Source: Verrucomicrobiota bacterium
GTDB lineage: Bacteria; Verrucomicrobiota; Verrucomicrobiia; CAIQCK01
Length of the DNA stretch: 64,000 nt
Reading direction: 5' to 3'
Assembly: GCA_016222825.1 (NCBI GenBank)
Contig: JACRQF010000015.1
Span: 1 to 64,000 of the forward strand
A model generated the notes under the pieces. That model saw only the letters and a list, made by a program, of their open reading frames with translations. It ran no database searches and was not told the origin of the DNA. The position numbers were made by a program, and so were the translations under genes. Below, piece after piece: positions 18,718 through 27,192 of this stretch; positions within the stretch are counted from its first letter, which is position 1; every line of letters begins with the position of its first letter.

Positions 18718-18868
18718 AGTTGGCTTGTGTTCGTTTGTCGGCCTTGTCCACCACACCGTCGTCGTCGGCCTTCGGCATTTCCTTCAAGTCGTCTGCGCGG
18801 AGGCCGGCGAGAATGGTCTGCAACTCCTTTACCCGCGCCGGCTCGGCTTGCGCAAGCTCCTTCTCCAT
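18718..18868 (-). pseudogene. Possible remnant of a sulfatase C-terminus
   Basis: In the minus frame from 18868, the residues LAQAEPARVKELQTILAGLR resemble the NLA-x-HPE-x-VKEL-x-x-L tail found at the end of many sulfatases. An in-frame TGA precedes it directly and the frame runs into the FAD oxidoreductase without its own stop. If real it is a decayed gene end left upstream of the operon; alternatively it is chance similarity. Confidence 0.3.
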
Positions 18869-18906
18869 TCACTGAAAACGTCGAGGAACCATGGAGTTTC
18901 CTCCGG

Positions 18907-18948
18907 CGTAGGTTAAACGCGCCAGCCGCCGTTTCGTTGCGGGATTTC
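18907..18948. repeat. Dispersed intergenic repeat, family B copy 1
   Basis: About 40 nt shared with 24557-24600: GGTTAAACGCGCCA, a short variable gap, then TTTCGTTGC and a TTTC end. Both copies lie just upstream of minus-strand gene starts or remnants. No hairpin is obvious. Confidence 0.6.
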
Positions 18949-19036
18949 CAGGGTTCCTTTGAGCTTTGAGTCTTGAACCTCGAACTTCGCCTCCGCGCCC
19001 GCGCGACGCTTGACTTGGCGGCGGGTTGGAGTATTC

Positions 19037-19870
19037 ATGGCGGCCATGAGCCACCCCGCAACCGGTCTTGTGGAACCCGTCCCGTGGGAGCCGGGACTCC
19101 CCGGTGAGTTTCCCGGCCAACAATGCGTCATGCCGTTGGCGCCCGGCGTCAGCATGATCTTCTGCTGGTGCCCGCCCACGCCGCCGGGCCAGCCGTTCCT
19201 TATGGGCAGTCCGCCCGACGAGCCGGATCGGCGCGACAATGAGAAACAGCAGCCGAAGAAAATCCCGGAAGGTTTCTGGCTGGCCCGGCATCCTGTCAAC
19301 CAGCAGCAGTGGATGGCCATCATGCGCGATAACCCAAGCCAGCGCGGCAAAGGCGAGATGCATCCAGTGGACAACATGTCGTGGGAGGATGCGCAGAAGT
19401 TTTGCAGCAAGACCGGTCTGCGGCTGCCTTTGGAGGCGGAGTGGGAATACGCCTGCCGCGCCGGCACGACCACGCCCTTTGGCATCGGCAACGGCGAATG
19501 CCTGAATGCCCAGATGGCCAACTTCGACGGCAACTATCCCTACGGCTCAGGGCGCGACGCTTTCAAGTGGCTCTACCGCGAACGCACGCTTCCGCAGGGC
19601 AGTTTCCCGCCGAACGCATGGGGCCTGCACGACATGCATGGCCAACTCTGGGAGTGGTGTGAAGATGTATTGGAAGGCAGGGACCGCGTGTTGCGCGGCG
19701 GCAGTTGGCTCGACGACGGCAGGTTTGCCCGATCCGCCGTCCGCCACGGCTGCGACCCCGGCTCCCGCTCCGACGGCATCGGTTTCCGGCCCTGCCCCAG
19801 TTCCACCAAGGGCCAAGACAAGAAGAAGACCGGAGGCCGCGAGGTCTCCGCGGAGCGGGGTAAGGAGTGA
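19037..19870 (+). CDS. FGE-sulfatase (SUMF1) fold protein lacking the FGE catalytic cysteines
   Basis: 277 aa, no signal peptide. The fold is clear from FLMGSPPDEPDRRDNE, ARHPVNQQQWMAIM, PVDNMSWEDAQKFC, RLPLEAEWEYACRAG, GLHDMHGQLWEWCED, RVLRGGSW and GIGFRPC. In true formylglycine-generating enzymes two copper-binding cysteines follow RGGSY; here the segment reads RGGSWLDDGRFARSAV with no cysteine. It is therefore unlikely to mature the six sulfatases nearby. Family members without the pair occur as ligand-binding or regulatory domains, often next to kinases or NTPase sensors. The next gene on the same strand, 319 bp on, is a Roco protein. ATG 19037 was chosen over 19010 because the earlier codons lack homology. 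Confidence 0.8.
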   Translation: MAAMSHPATGLVEPVPWEPGLPGEFPGQQCVMPLAPGVSMIFCWCPPTPPGQPFLMGSPPDEPDRRDNEKQQPKKIPEGFWLARHPVNQQQWMAIMRDNPSQRGKGEMHPVDNMSWEDAQKFCSKTGLRLPLEAEWEYACRAGTTTPFGIGNGECLNAQMANFDGNYPYGSGRDAFKWLYRERTLPQGSFPPNAWGLHDMHGQLWEWCEDVLEGRDRVLRGGSWLDDGRFARSAVRHGCDPGSRSDGIGFRPCPSSTKGQDKKKTGGREVSAERGKE

Positions 19871-20189
19871 AGCGAGGGACGAGCGAAACGACAGCCCCGC
19901 GCAGCGGCGGAATTAGTTTTTGAAAATCGAGAGTTATGCCATTCGCGTTTTTCCAAGTGCCAGCCGACGCCAGCCCTGAAGTGGCGGGGCCGCTCAACAG
20001 TTTTCTGTGCACCCACCGGATCGTGCGGGTGACGCGCATGGAATCTCGCGGTGCCGAATTTGTTTGGAGTTCCGGCTTCAGCCGGTCGGGTGTGTGTGAC
20101 CGGCTAAAGCCGGGACTCCAAACCGGGAACTGTGTCGGCAACAGGTTTATGACGCAACAGCTACGAACAATCGCCGCACTTGGCCGGAG
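19871..20189. other. 319-bp intergenic region with two dispersed repeats
   Basis: No gene is supported. It contains hairpin repeat family A copy 2 (20062-20123) and runs into the repeat at 20193-20226 that overlaps the proposed start of the Roco gene. No clear promoter is seen. Confidence 0.6.
20062..20123. repeat. Intergenic hairpin repeat, family A copy 2
   Basis: Arms 20062-20087 and 20098-20123 are complementary at 24 of 26 positions around a 10-nt loop, with the family core GGCTAAAGCCGGGACTCC. It is the same element as at 2356-2433 and 33501-33562 but with TTTGG instead of TTCGG at the outer end. Confidence 0.85.
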
Positions 20190-23177
20190 ATGTTCAACCA
20201 CGGATGGACGCAAATGAACACGGATTCATCACTCCAAACCGCCCGCGCCCGCATCGCGGACTGTCTCCAACTCGACGAGCAGGGCCAACTGGTCCAGCGG
20301 CGCGATTCCCTGAATCTCGCCGGCCTCGGCCTCACGGATGCGGAGTTGACGGCCTCCTTCGACGTGCCGGAGCGCGGCCTGAAGGATATCGGTCTGGCCA
20401 GCCTCTGCCATCTGCGTTATCTGGACCTCACGGGCAACCAGCTCACCGAACTGCCGGATTGCGTGACCGGTTTCACGAGGTTGGTGTGGCTGGGGCTGAA
20501 TTTCAACCGGATCGCATGGTTGCCGGAGGAAATCGGGGCGCTCACGAATTTGCAGCGGCTTTATCTGCGTGGGAACGGCATTTCTCAGTTGCCAGGCGCG
20601 ATGGGGAACTTGCAGGCCCTGCGGGAGTTGGACCTCACAGGCTGCGGAATCGCGGCGATTCCTTCTTCAATGGCCAATCTCCGGGTGCTGGAACATATCG
20701 TGCTCGAAGCAGAGGCGCTGAGGCCTGACCTACGGGCGGTGTGGAAGAAGAAGAACTGGAAGACGCTTCGTGAGCACTTGACGCGCGAGGCCAAGGAAGT
20801 CAGCGTCACGCAGTTTGTGGGGAAGGTGGTGCTGGTTGGTCCACAGGAAAACGGCAAGACGTGTTTGCAGCGCGCGCTACGCGGCGAGAAGTTCGTCAAA
20901 GGCTACAAGAGCACCGACGGCATGAGCCGGGAACGGTTGCACCTTGGGTTGGACGGGAAGTTCGTCAGCCCATCGCAACGCGCCAAGACGCCGGGGCCAC
21001 GGGAAGACGTGATTGACCTCACGCTTTGGGACATGGGTGGGCAGAAAAGCTATCAACACACGCACCAGATGTTCTTCACGCCCTCGGCCGTTTACTTGGT
21101 TGTCACGCTTCCGCGCCGAGGCGGGAGCGTGCAGAAGATAGACGAGTGGATTGATCTGGTGAAGCGACGCACGGGTGACAAAGCGGTGGTCATTGTGGTT
21201 TCGACGTGTTGTCGTGAAAAGAACTGCGCCCCGGACGAAGCCGTGACACTGGCGGGACTCCAAGCGAGGCACGGCGAGATGGTGCGAGCCTTGGTGGCGG
21301 TGGACAGCAAATACGGGACGGGCATTCCGGAATTGCGGAAGCTGTTGGTCGAAGTTGTGCGGGAGCCGCAGGCTCAGTGCCGCCAGACGTGGTTGCCGGG
21401 ATGGGCCAAAGTGCTTGACGCTCTGGCCAATTCACGAAAGGCATTCCTGCGCTGGTCCTCCATTGAGGCCGTCTGCGGCAAGTGTGGCGTCAAAAAGTCT
21501 GAGGAGCAACGCCAAGTCATCCGCATGGGCCATTACATCGGCGCGCTAATGTGGCGGGAGGATATTCCGGCAGGCGAGGACGTGGTCATTCTGAATCCCG
21601 ACTGGCTCTGCCGGGCAGTGGCGCGGTTGCTGGATGACGAAGAAACCCGCAAGGCTCATGGATTGGTGGAAATTCCCCAGTTAGAACGCCTCTGGTCGGT
21701 CAAAGGCCGGGACGGAACTCCCGGCTACAAGCCAAACACATATCCCGCTTTGATCGAGCTGATGGAGATCAACGAACTAGCCTACCGCCCCAAAGTGCCC
21801 GGCAAGAAGATCGGCGAAGGCCACTTGCTGTTGGTGACGCAGATGGTGGAGGACAAGCCGAAAGATGATGTGGATAAGACATGGCAGGCGATTAGCCCCA
21901 AGGACGGGGCAGAGACCGTGCGCGTGGTTGGCTTTCGCAAGGTGGACGGCTTTGGCTATGAAGCCGTTCCCGACATCATCTATTTGTTGATTTTCCGCCT
22001 GCGGGAGTTCTCGCTTGGACGAACCGACTACAAGAAGTGGCTGCACTGGCAGCGCGGCCTGTTGGTTACGGACGACTACGGAAGCGCGGGCAAGATCGAA
22101 CTGGATGGGCCGCTGCTGCGCATCACGGTTCGGCACGAGTTGGAGCCGGGGTTGATGCATTCAATTGCCCAACGCATTGGAGTTCGCGACGACGGCTTCT
22201 GGAACGGGCGGGGACTGGAGAAGGTGGATTTTGTGCCTTGCGGACAGCTTTGCCGTGAACCCAACAAACACAAGGGCGAAGGGCTTGTTTCGATGGAAAG
22301 CTGTCTGAAGGCAAAGCGGGCAAAAAACTCATCCGTGGAATGCCAGACATGCCATGAGTTTCTGCCCATCCAAGACCTGCTCAATCAACGAGCGGTGGAA
22401 TCCGAGGAAACCGTCCAGTTGCGACAATGGCTGGACCAGCGGTTGCGCGCCTTGGAGGTCGGCCAAGGGGATCTGCTCGTGGAGATCCAAAAGCGGGGAG
22501 CGGAGACGCAAGCGCGTCTCGCCCAGTTGAGCGACCTCGTCCGGATGCAAGGCGACGGCATCTTGGACACCTTCACGAGCGAATGGAAAGACGGGCCGCG
22601 TCTTTTCAGCCTGATTCCAATCCTGGGGAAAGGCTGGAAACCCAAAACCTGGACGCAAATGGAATTCCGCGTGACGGTTTGGTGCGAGGCCAGTCGAAGA
22701 CCGGTGCCTTTGTTCGGTGAATTGAAGAAAGGCTCCGACACAGAACTGAAAGGCAGTGAGACAATCACGCTCACCCGCGACTGGGTGCAAAGCGTGGGAC
22801 GGGCACTGACGTGGTGCAGTTGGGCCACTCTTGCCCTCGCCTCAGGCGGAGCGGCCGGCATCAGTGGGCTTGTTACAGCCACGGGCGGCATCATCGAAGC
22901 GCAGGAAGCGAAAGACCTGGCTGCGGAAATCGCGCGGCAGCAGAAGGTGATGAAGGAGGTCTCCTCCGCCATACCGGACGAGTCGAAGAATCTCCTGCAA
23001 GGGAAGGCCGACAGTGTGGAGAGCATCGGCTACGGCAGACTCGAAGATGACTTGAAACTCATCCGTTTTCTGCGAGAGGAGTTCAAGAAGAAGGACCCGA
23101 CGTGGGGTGGCTTGGTTTCGCGCGATGATGGCAAGTTCAGCCGCATCTGGGCGCATCCAAAATCCGAGGTGGGCTAG
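20190..23177 (+). CDS. LRR-Roc-COR (Roco) GTPase-like protein
   Basis: 995 aa, no signal peptide. About four leucine-rich repeats (75-170: LRYLDLTGNQLTELP, LVWLGLNFNRIAWLP and similar) precede a Roc GTPase domain. That domain has P-loop GPQENGKT (217-224) and switch II LWDMGGQ (279-285); the G4 position reads VVSTCCREKN rather than NKxD, so nucleotide specificity may be altered. A COR domain follows (about 400-640, MGHYIGALMW, NPDWLCRAVARLL). A Cys-rich patch lies near 682-732 (CGQLC, CLKAK, CQTC). The C-terminus (750-995) is helical with a hydrophobic Gly/Ala-rich stretch near 870-905. The start may be 20214 instead of 20190. Its stop overlaps the convergent sulfatase stop in the sequence CTAG. 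A sensor or defence role is inference. Confidence 0.88.
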   Translation: MFNHGWTQMNTDSSLQTARARIADCLQLDEQGQLVQRRDSLNLAGLGLTDAELTASFDVPERGLKDIGLASLCHLRYLDLTGNQLTELPDCVTGFTRLVWLGLNFNRIAWLPEEIGALTNLQRLYLRGNGISQLPGAMGNLQALRELDLTGCGIAAIPSSMANLRVLEHIVLEAEALRPDLRAVWKKKNWKTLREHLTREAKEVSVTQFVGKVVLVGPQENGKTCLQRALRGEKFVKGYKSTDGMSRERLHLGLDGKFVSPSQRAKTPGPREDVIDLTLWDMGGQKSYQHTHQMFFTPSAVYLVVTLPRRGGSVQKIDEWIDLVKRRTGDKAVVIVVSTCCREKNCAPDEAVTLAGLQARHGEMVRALVAVDSKYGTGIPELRKLLVEVVREPQAQCRQTWLPGWAKVLDALANSRKAFLRWSSIEAVCGKCGVKKSEEQRQVIRMGHYIGALMWREDIPAGEDVVILNPDWLCRAVARLLDDEETRKAHGLVEIPQLERLWSVKGRDGTPGYKPNTYPALIELMEINELAYRPKVPGKKIGEGHLLLVTQMVEDKPKDDVDKTWQAISPKDGAETVRVVGFRKVDGFGYEAVPDIIYLLIFRLREFSLGRTDYKKWLHWQRGLLVTDDYGSAGKIELDGPLLRITVRHELEPGLMHSIAQRIGVRDDGFWNGRGLEKVDFVPCGQLCREPNKHKGEGLVSMESCLKAKRAKNSSVECQTCHEFLPIQDLLNQRAVESEETVQLRQWLDQRLRALEVGQGDLLVEIQKRGAETQARLAQLSDLVRMQGDGILDTFTSEWKDGPRLFSLIPILGKGWKPKTWTQMEFRVTVWCEASRRPVPLFGELKKGSDTELKGSETITLTRDWVQSVGRALTWCSWATLALASGGAAGISGLVTATGGIIEAQEAKDLAAEIARQQKVMKEVSSAIPDESKNLLQGKADSVESIGYGRLEDDLKLIRFLREEFKKKDPTWGGLVSRDDGKFSRIWAHPKSEVG
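20193..20226. repeat. Dispersed repeat over the start of the Roco gene
   Basis: The sequence around CACGGATGGACGCAAATG and AACACGGATT matches a short repeat type (ACACGGAT-rich) that I associate with intergenic DNA in PVC genomes. It encodes the first residues HGWTQMNTD if translation starts at 20190, which argues that the true start is 20214 or later. Confidence 0.45.
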
Positions 23178-24544
23178 GTCTGGCTTTGCTTCTTGCCCTT
23201 CTTGCTTTTGCCTTTCTTCAACTGCTTATTCGTCGCTTTTTCCTCCAGGCCGTTCCATCGCTGGTCGTCCCAACGCGGCGGGATGTTCTGCGCGTTCCAC
23301 GAATCCCATAGCGCCTGGAGCTGTTTCACCTTTTCGGGTTGTTGCGCGGCTAGGTCGCTCTTCTCGCCGATGTCGGCGGTGACGTTGAACAGCGCGGGCT
23401 GCATATCGCGCGAAGCTTTCACCAGCTTCCAGTCGCCCTGCCGCACGGCGAACTGCACGCCGAACCGCCAGAAGAGCGCGTCGCGCTGGAGCTTGTCGGT
23501 CTTGCCTTCGAGCAATGGCAAAAGGTTGACGCCATCGATTTTCCATTCCGGCTGTGTGTTCACGCTGGCAGCGGCGAGCGCAGTCGGCAGGAAGTCGAGC
23601 TGGATGACCGGCGTGTCGAGCACGCGGCCGGGCGCGATGCGTCCTTTCCATTGCACCATGAATGGCACGCGGATGCCGCCTTCCCACACTGTCCACTTGC
23701 CGCCGTGCAACGGACCGTTGTGGACCGCCCGCGAACTCGGCCCGCCGTTGTCGCTGATGAAGAAGATGAGCGTGTTTTCCTCCAGTTTCAGTTCGCGCAA
23801 CTTCGCCAGCACCGTGCCGATACGGTCGTCCATCACCGAGATCATCGCGCAGAGATGGCGTCGTCCCTTGTCCTCGATGTGCGCGAACTTCTTCACGTAG
23901 CTCTCCGGCGCAACGTGCGGCGCATGCACTGCCGTGAACGGCAGGTAGAGATACCACGGCCCGCTCTTGTGTCGCTCGATGAACGCCTCCGCTTCTTCTC
24001 CGAACTTCACCGTGTGGTCGGTCGGCGTTTCGGCCTTGTCAAAGCCGCGCCAGACCTGCACCGCGCCGCCTTTTCTCTCCGCGCCGATGCCATGTGGCAG
24101 GATGCCGTAGAACTCATCGAATCCGCGTGACGGTGGCATCTGTTCCTTCTCCTCGCCGAGATGCCATTTGCCCATGATGCCGGTGGCGTAGCCGGCCGCC
24201 TTCATCCGTTGTGCCATCGTGGCCTCCTTCAGGTCGAGGCCCGTTTTTCCGTGCGGGTTCGCGTCGTGGCCGGTGCGCTGCTGGTAACGGCCGGTGACGA
24301 TGCCGACGCGGCTCGGACTGCACACGCAACCGCTGACGTAGCCGTTGGTGAACCGCACGCCGTTCTTCGCGAGCGAATCAATGTTCGGCGTCGCCACATC
24401 CTTGCAACCCTGCACGCCGCAGTCGGTGTAGCCCATGTCGTCGGCGACAATGACGAGGATGTTGGGTTTGGAGCCCGCGGCGGCAACCGGCAGCGCGGTA
24501 GCAGCGAGCGCGCAACAAAACACGACAATGGTTTTTACGTTCAT
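23174..24544 (-). CDS. Secreted type I sulfatase (GalNAc-6-sulfatase-like)
   Basis: 456 aa. Signal peptide 1-23, then KPNILVIVADDMGYTDCG. The formylglycine motif is CSPSR (Cys75), with GKWHLGEEK and FFISDNGGPS active-site blocks and a compact C-terminus ending in a Lys-rich tail (KKGKSKKGKKQSQT). The overall layout resembles the N-acetylgalactosamine-6-sulfatase-like branch. It stands alone on the minus strand; its TAG stop shares the palindrome CTAG with the stop of the convergent Roco gene. ATG 24544 gives the signal peptide; the upstream codons to 24583 are repeat-derived. Confidence 0.93.
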   Translation of the reverse strand: MNVKTIVVFCCALAATALPVAAAGSKPNILVIVADDMGYTDCGVQGCKDVATPNIDSLAKNGVRFTNGYVSGCVCSPSRVGIVTGRYQQRTGHDANPHGKTGLDLKEATMAQRMKAAGYATGIMGKWHLGEEKEQMPPSRGFDEFYGILPHGIGAERKGGAVQVWRGFDKAETPTDHTVKFGEEAEAFIERHKSGPWYLYLPFTAVHAPHVAPESYVKKFAHIEDKGRRHLCAMISVMDDRIGTVLAKLRELKLEENTLIFFISDNGGPSSRAVHNGPLHGGKWTVWEGGIRVPFMVQWKGRIAPGRVLDTPVIQLDFLPTALAAASVNTQPEWKIDGVNLLPLLEGKTDKLQRDALFWRFGVQFAVRQGDWKLVKASRDMQPALFNVTADIGEKSDLAAQQPEKVKQLQALWDSWNAQNIPPRWDDQRWNGLEEKATNKQLKKGKSKKGKKQSQT

Positions 24545-24880
24545 AGGATTCCTTCCGCGTTGGTTAAACGCGCCAAGCCTCATTTCGTTGCTGGGTTTCT
24601 GCGGTGCGGCTACTTGGCGGCCGGCGGCTCCCGCAATGGCCAGTTGGGCAAATCTTCACGCGCGGTTTTCAAACAAGCTTCCGCAGCGTTGGGCGCAAGC
24701 ATTCATCATGTTTTGCCGCCACCTTGCACCGCCCGCCACTCCGCGCGCCACAAGAACAAATTCTTCGCGAAATGACGCCGTCCAAACCGAACGAGACAAA
24801 GTCCGCCGGACCGTTGCTCACCGAGTGTTTGGTCGTAAGTTGGGTCAGAATAACGCGACGGCAATCATAAGGAGAGAGAG
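24545..24880. other. 336-bp intergenic region
   Basis: It holds repeat family B copy 2 (24557-24600). The rest to 24864 shows no gene or convincing promoter. A strong purine-rich ribosome-binding site (GGAGAGAGAG) directly precedes the ATG at 24881. Confidence 0.55.
24557..24600. repeat. Dispersed intergenic repeat, family B copy 2
   Basis: Shares GGTTAAACGCGCCA and the downstream TTTCGTTGC...TTTC block with 18907-18948. It lies 13 bp upstream of the sulfatase ATG at 24544, so it may overlap that gene's promoter or leader. Confidence 0.6.
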
Positions 24881-25330
24881 ATGAAGTTCATTTGTCTTGG
24901 TTATATCGAGGAGAAGAAGTGGGAGACGATGTCCGAGAGCGAGCGGAACGCGATGATGGACGAGTGCTTCACCTACGACGATGTGCTGCGCAAGAACGGT
25001 CACTTCATCGGCGGAGAAGCGCTGCAAAGCTCCCGCAACGCCGCCACGCTGCGCTGGCTGAACGGCAGGCTGGACGTCACCGAGGGGCCGTGTGCGGAGA
25101 CGAGAGAGCAATTGGGCGGGATTCTCGTGCTTGAGGCGAGGGACCTGAAACACGCCATTGAGTTGATGTCGCAGCATCCCGGCGTGAAGGCGGGTTCATT
25201 CGAGATCCGTCCGGCGGAGGACTTGACCGCCATGATCCGCGAAAGCGACCGGCGGCGTTCCACCGCAACCCTGCAACAGCCATTGCCAGCGAAAGACACA
25301 GAAAGGCAAACCTGGAAGAAAGCCGCTTAG
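24881..25330 (+). CDS. YciI-like (YCII/DGPF domain) protein
   Basis: 149 aa, cytoplasmic. Fits the YCII-related fold: [14 protein letters not shown], then [49 protein letters not shown] and FEIRPAED. The ETREQLGG block is typical of the DGPF subgroup, often coded beside ECF sigma factors, none of which is present here. The biochemical role of this group is uncertain. A strong ribosome-binding site (GGAGAGAGAG) sits just before the ATG. It lies 37 bp upstream of the DUF1428 gene and both are probably co-transcribed as a small stress or housekeeping unit. Confidence 0.85.
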   Translation: MKFICLGYIEEKKWETMSESERNAMMDECFTYDDVLRKNGHFIGGEALQSSRNAATLRWLNGRLDVTEGPCAETREQLGGILVLEARDLKHAIELMSQHPGVKAGSFEIRPAEDLTAMIRESDRRRSTATLQQPLPAKDTERQTWKKAA

Positions 25331-25367
25331 GCGGGGGAGCCCGGATGCATGTGAAAGGAGCATCACC

Positions 25368-25739
25368 ATGAAATACGTGGATGGATATGTCCTGCCCGTT
25401 CCGAAGAAGAACCTGCCGGCCTACAGGCGCATGGCCCGGAAGGGGGGCCAAGTATGGCGCGAATACGGGGCGCTCGACTACAAGGAGTGCGTCGGCGAAG
25501 ACCTCACAACGAAGTGGGGGACGCCGTTCCCGCGGCAAATGAAGGTCAAGCCCGGCGAGACGATTGTGTTCTCATACATCGTGTTCAAATCGCGCGCCCA
25601 TCGCGACCGCGTCAACGCCAGGGTCATGAAAGACCCGCGCATCGCGAACATGTGCGACCCGAAGGCGGCGCCGTTCGATTGCAAGCGCATGCTCTATGGC
25701 GGGTTCAAGGTCATTGTGGACGCATCGGGCACAGACTAA
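25368..25739 (+). CDS. DUF1428 family protein
   Basis: 123 aa, cytoplasmic, full length for the family. Opening YVDGYVLPVPKKNLPAYR, central VWREYGALDYKECVGED and the C-terminal MLYGGFKVIVD are characteristic of DUF1428, a ferredoxin-like (dimeric alpha/beta barrel) fold related to YciI. No enzyme activity is established. It follows the YciI-like gene by 37 bp with a good Shine-Dalgarno (GAAAGGAG), which suggests an operon of two related-fold proteins. It is convergent with the BNR_4 gene. Confidence 0.88.
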   Translation: MKYVDGYVLPVPKKNLPAYRRMARKGGQVWREYGALDYKECVGEDLTTKWGTPFPRQMKVKPGETIVFSYIVFKSRAHRDRVNARVMKDPRIANMCDPKAAPFDCKRMLYGGFKVIVDASGTD

Positions 25740-25755
25740 CTCACTGCCGTGCGTG

Positions 25756-27192
25756 TCACCGCCCAGGGATCGCTTGGAAATCCATTACATGCAACGCACT
25801 CGGCTTGCCGGGGTCGGCGGGCGTCTCCTGTGCGTAGATGGAGAGGACGCGCTCCTGTAGACAGCGATATTTGTCCACACGCGGCTCCCCGACAAAGGAC
25901 TTCTCTGAGCGGAAGACCTCCTGCCAATCGTTCCAGTCGCGCGCAGCCGTGGCCTTGAAGATGTGCAACGGTCCGCCGGGATCGGCGCCGTGATATTCGA
26001 GGTTGGCGGGTTTGGTGAAGACGACGAAGAGGTTGCTTGCCGCGTCGGCCACGACAGACGGCTTGCGGCCAAAGAACGGCAGCCGCTGCTGATGCCAGCC
26101 GCCGCTCTCGTCGCGCCAGTAGTGATAGTAGCGCCAGGCGTTCATGTCCTTCGGCGCTGCCGCGGGCGCATCGGGGGGATTTTGCCAGAGCACCACATGC
26201 ACCCGGCCGCGCGCGTCCACCGTCTGGGTCAACTGGTTCATCAAGCCCCAGCGCCAGCGCACGTCGTGAACGGTAATCTTTGGCGAGTCCACGCGCATCG
26301 GCTCGCGACCTGTCACAGCGATCTGCGCGCCGTCGTTGTTGCGCCACGTAAGACCTCCGTCGTCGCTGAAAGCGTATTGCAGGTCGTGGCAGTTCGACGT
26401 GCCCCACTGCCGATTATCCTGGCCCTCACGCCACACCCACGTCGTGTGCAGACGGCCCTTCGCGTCGTAGTCGAAGCCGTTGTGGTAGGCGTTGCGCGTC
26501 TTGCTGCCGTGGTAATCGCCCGCGCTGCTGATGAACTCGCCACGCACGACCCAGCCGCCTTTGCCGGGATCGTAGTGGGCCAGATGGTTGCTGCCGTCGC
26601 CGCTGCCGCCGATGCGGTAGCTGAGTTGCAGCCGACCGTCGGGCGTGCAGAAGAACGCGGGATAAGTCACACGAGCCAGCTTCTGGCCCTTGACCAACTC
26701 CGCCGTGGTCGGGCCGAAGAGCGTGGCGGCCCACTCGGTCTTCTCCGGTGCCATCGCAGCGCCGGCGCGCGAAACGCGATAGTGCAGCGGGCTGTTGTGA
26801 TGGTCGAAGGCGAGGTGAATCGTGCCATCAGCGGGACAGATGCCGATGACGGCGACGTTGTGAACGTCGGTGTGGTTGATAATGTAGTCGTCGAAGGCAA
26901 TGCGCTGCCACGCGCCCTGCGGCAGTTGGCGGCGTGCAACGCACAGGCGCTTCCGGCCGTCGAACCAGGTCGCATACTGCCAGCCCTTGAAGCTGGCCAC
27001 GGCCTCGATCTGGAACGTCTGGCCGTTGATGCAGGTCCCATACGCGCCACGGGCGAAGTTCAACGCCTCCGCGTCGAGAACCGAGTCGCAGACGAGCTGG
27101 AGCGCCCCGGTTGTTTCTTGCTGGGCCGCCGCGCCGCCGAATGCATACGCCAACGCAACTACAATGGTTCCGGTCTTCAGTATCCTTCTCAT
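25756..27192 (-). CDS. Secreted BNR_4-family beta-propeller protein (possible polysaccharide lyase or hydrolase)
   Basis: 478 aa. Signal peptide 1-23 (GGAAAQ). The propeller repeats with aromatic and His-rich strands (GWQYATWFDGRKRLCVARR, IHLAFDHHNSPLHYRVS, DYHGSKTRNAYHNGFDYDAKGRLHTTWVWRE, YAFSDDGGLTW) match BNR_4. The DHH-x-x-PLHYR strand is shared with lyases of the ulvan-degrading type. It is the last gene of the minus-strand cluster with heparinase II/III and a sulfatase. Action on uronic-acid-containing sulfated glycan is inferred. Its ATG overlaps the stop of the small remnant ORF at 27189-27425. Confidence 0.8.
   Translation of the reverse strand: MRRILKTGTIVVALAYAFGGAAAQQETTGALQLVCDSVLDAEALNFARGAYGTCINGQTFQIEAVASFKGWQYATWFDGRKRLCVARRQLPQGAWQRIAFDDYIINHTDVHNVAVIGICPADGTIHLAFDHHNSPLHYRVSRAGAAMAPEKTEWAATLFGPTTAELVKGQKLARVTYPAFFCTPDGRLQLSYRIGGSGDGSNHLAHYDPGKGGWVVRGEFISSAGDYHGSKTRNAYHNGFDYDAKGRLHTTWVWREGQDNRQWGTSNCHDLQYAFSDDGGLTWRNNDGAQIAVTGREPMRVDSPKITVHDVRWRWGLMNQLTQTVDARGRVHVVLWQNPPDAPAAAPKDMNAWRYYHYWRDESGGWHQQRLPFFGRKPSVVADAASNLFVVFTKPANLEYHGADPGGPLHIFKATAARDWNDWQEVFRSEKSFVGEPRVDKYRCLQERVLSIYAQETPADPGKPSALHVMDFQAIPGR

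Larger units (their letters stand above)
18718..19036. other. 319-bp intergenic region between divergent operon and FGE-like gene
   Basis: It holds the possible sulfatase-tail remnant (18718-18868) and a dispersed repeat (18907-18948) beginning GGTTAAACGCGCCA. The same repeat precedes the sulfatase start at 24557-24600. The region should contain the promoters of both divergent units, but I see no convincing -35/-10 pair. Confidence 0.6.

Noticed and set aside
19037-19870. Calling this gene a functional sulfatase-modifying factor
   Set aside because: Both FGE copper-binding cysteines are missing at the expected positions.
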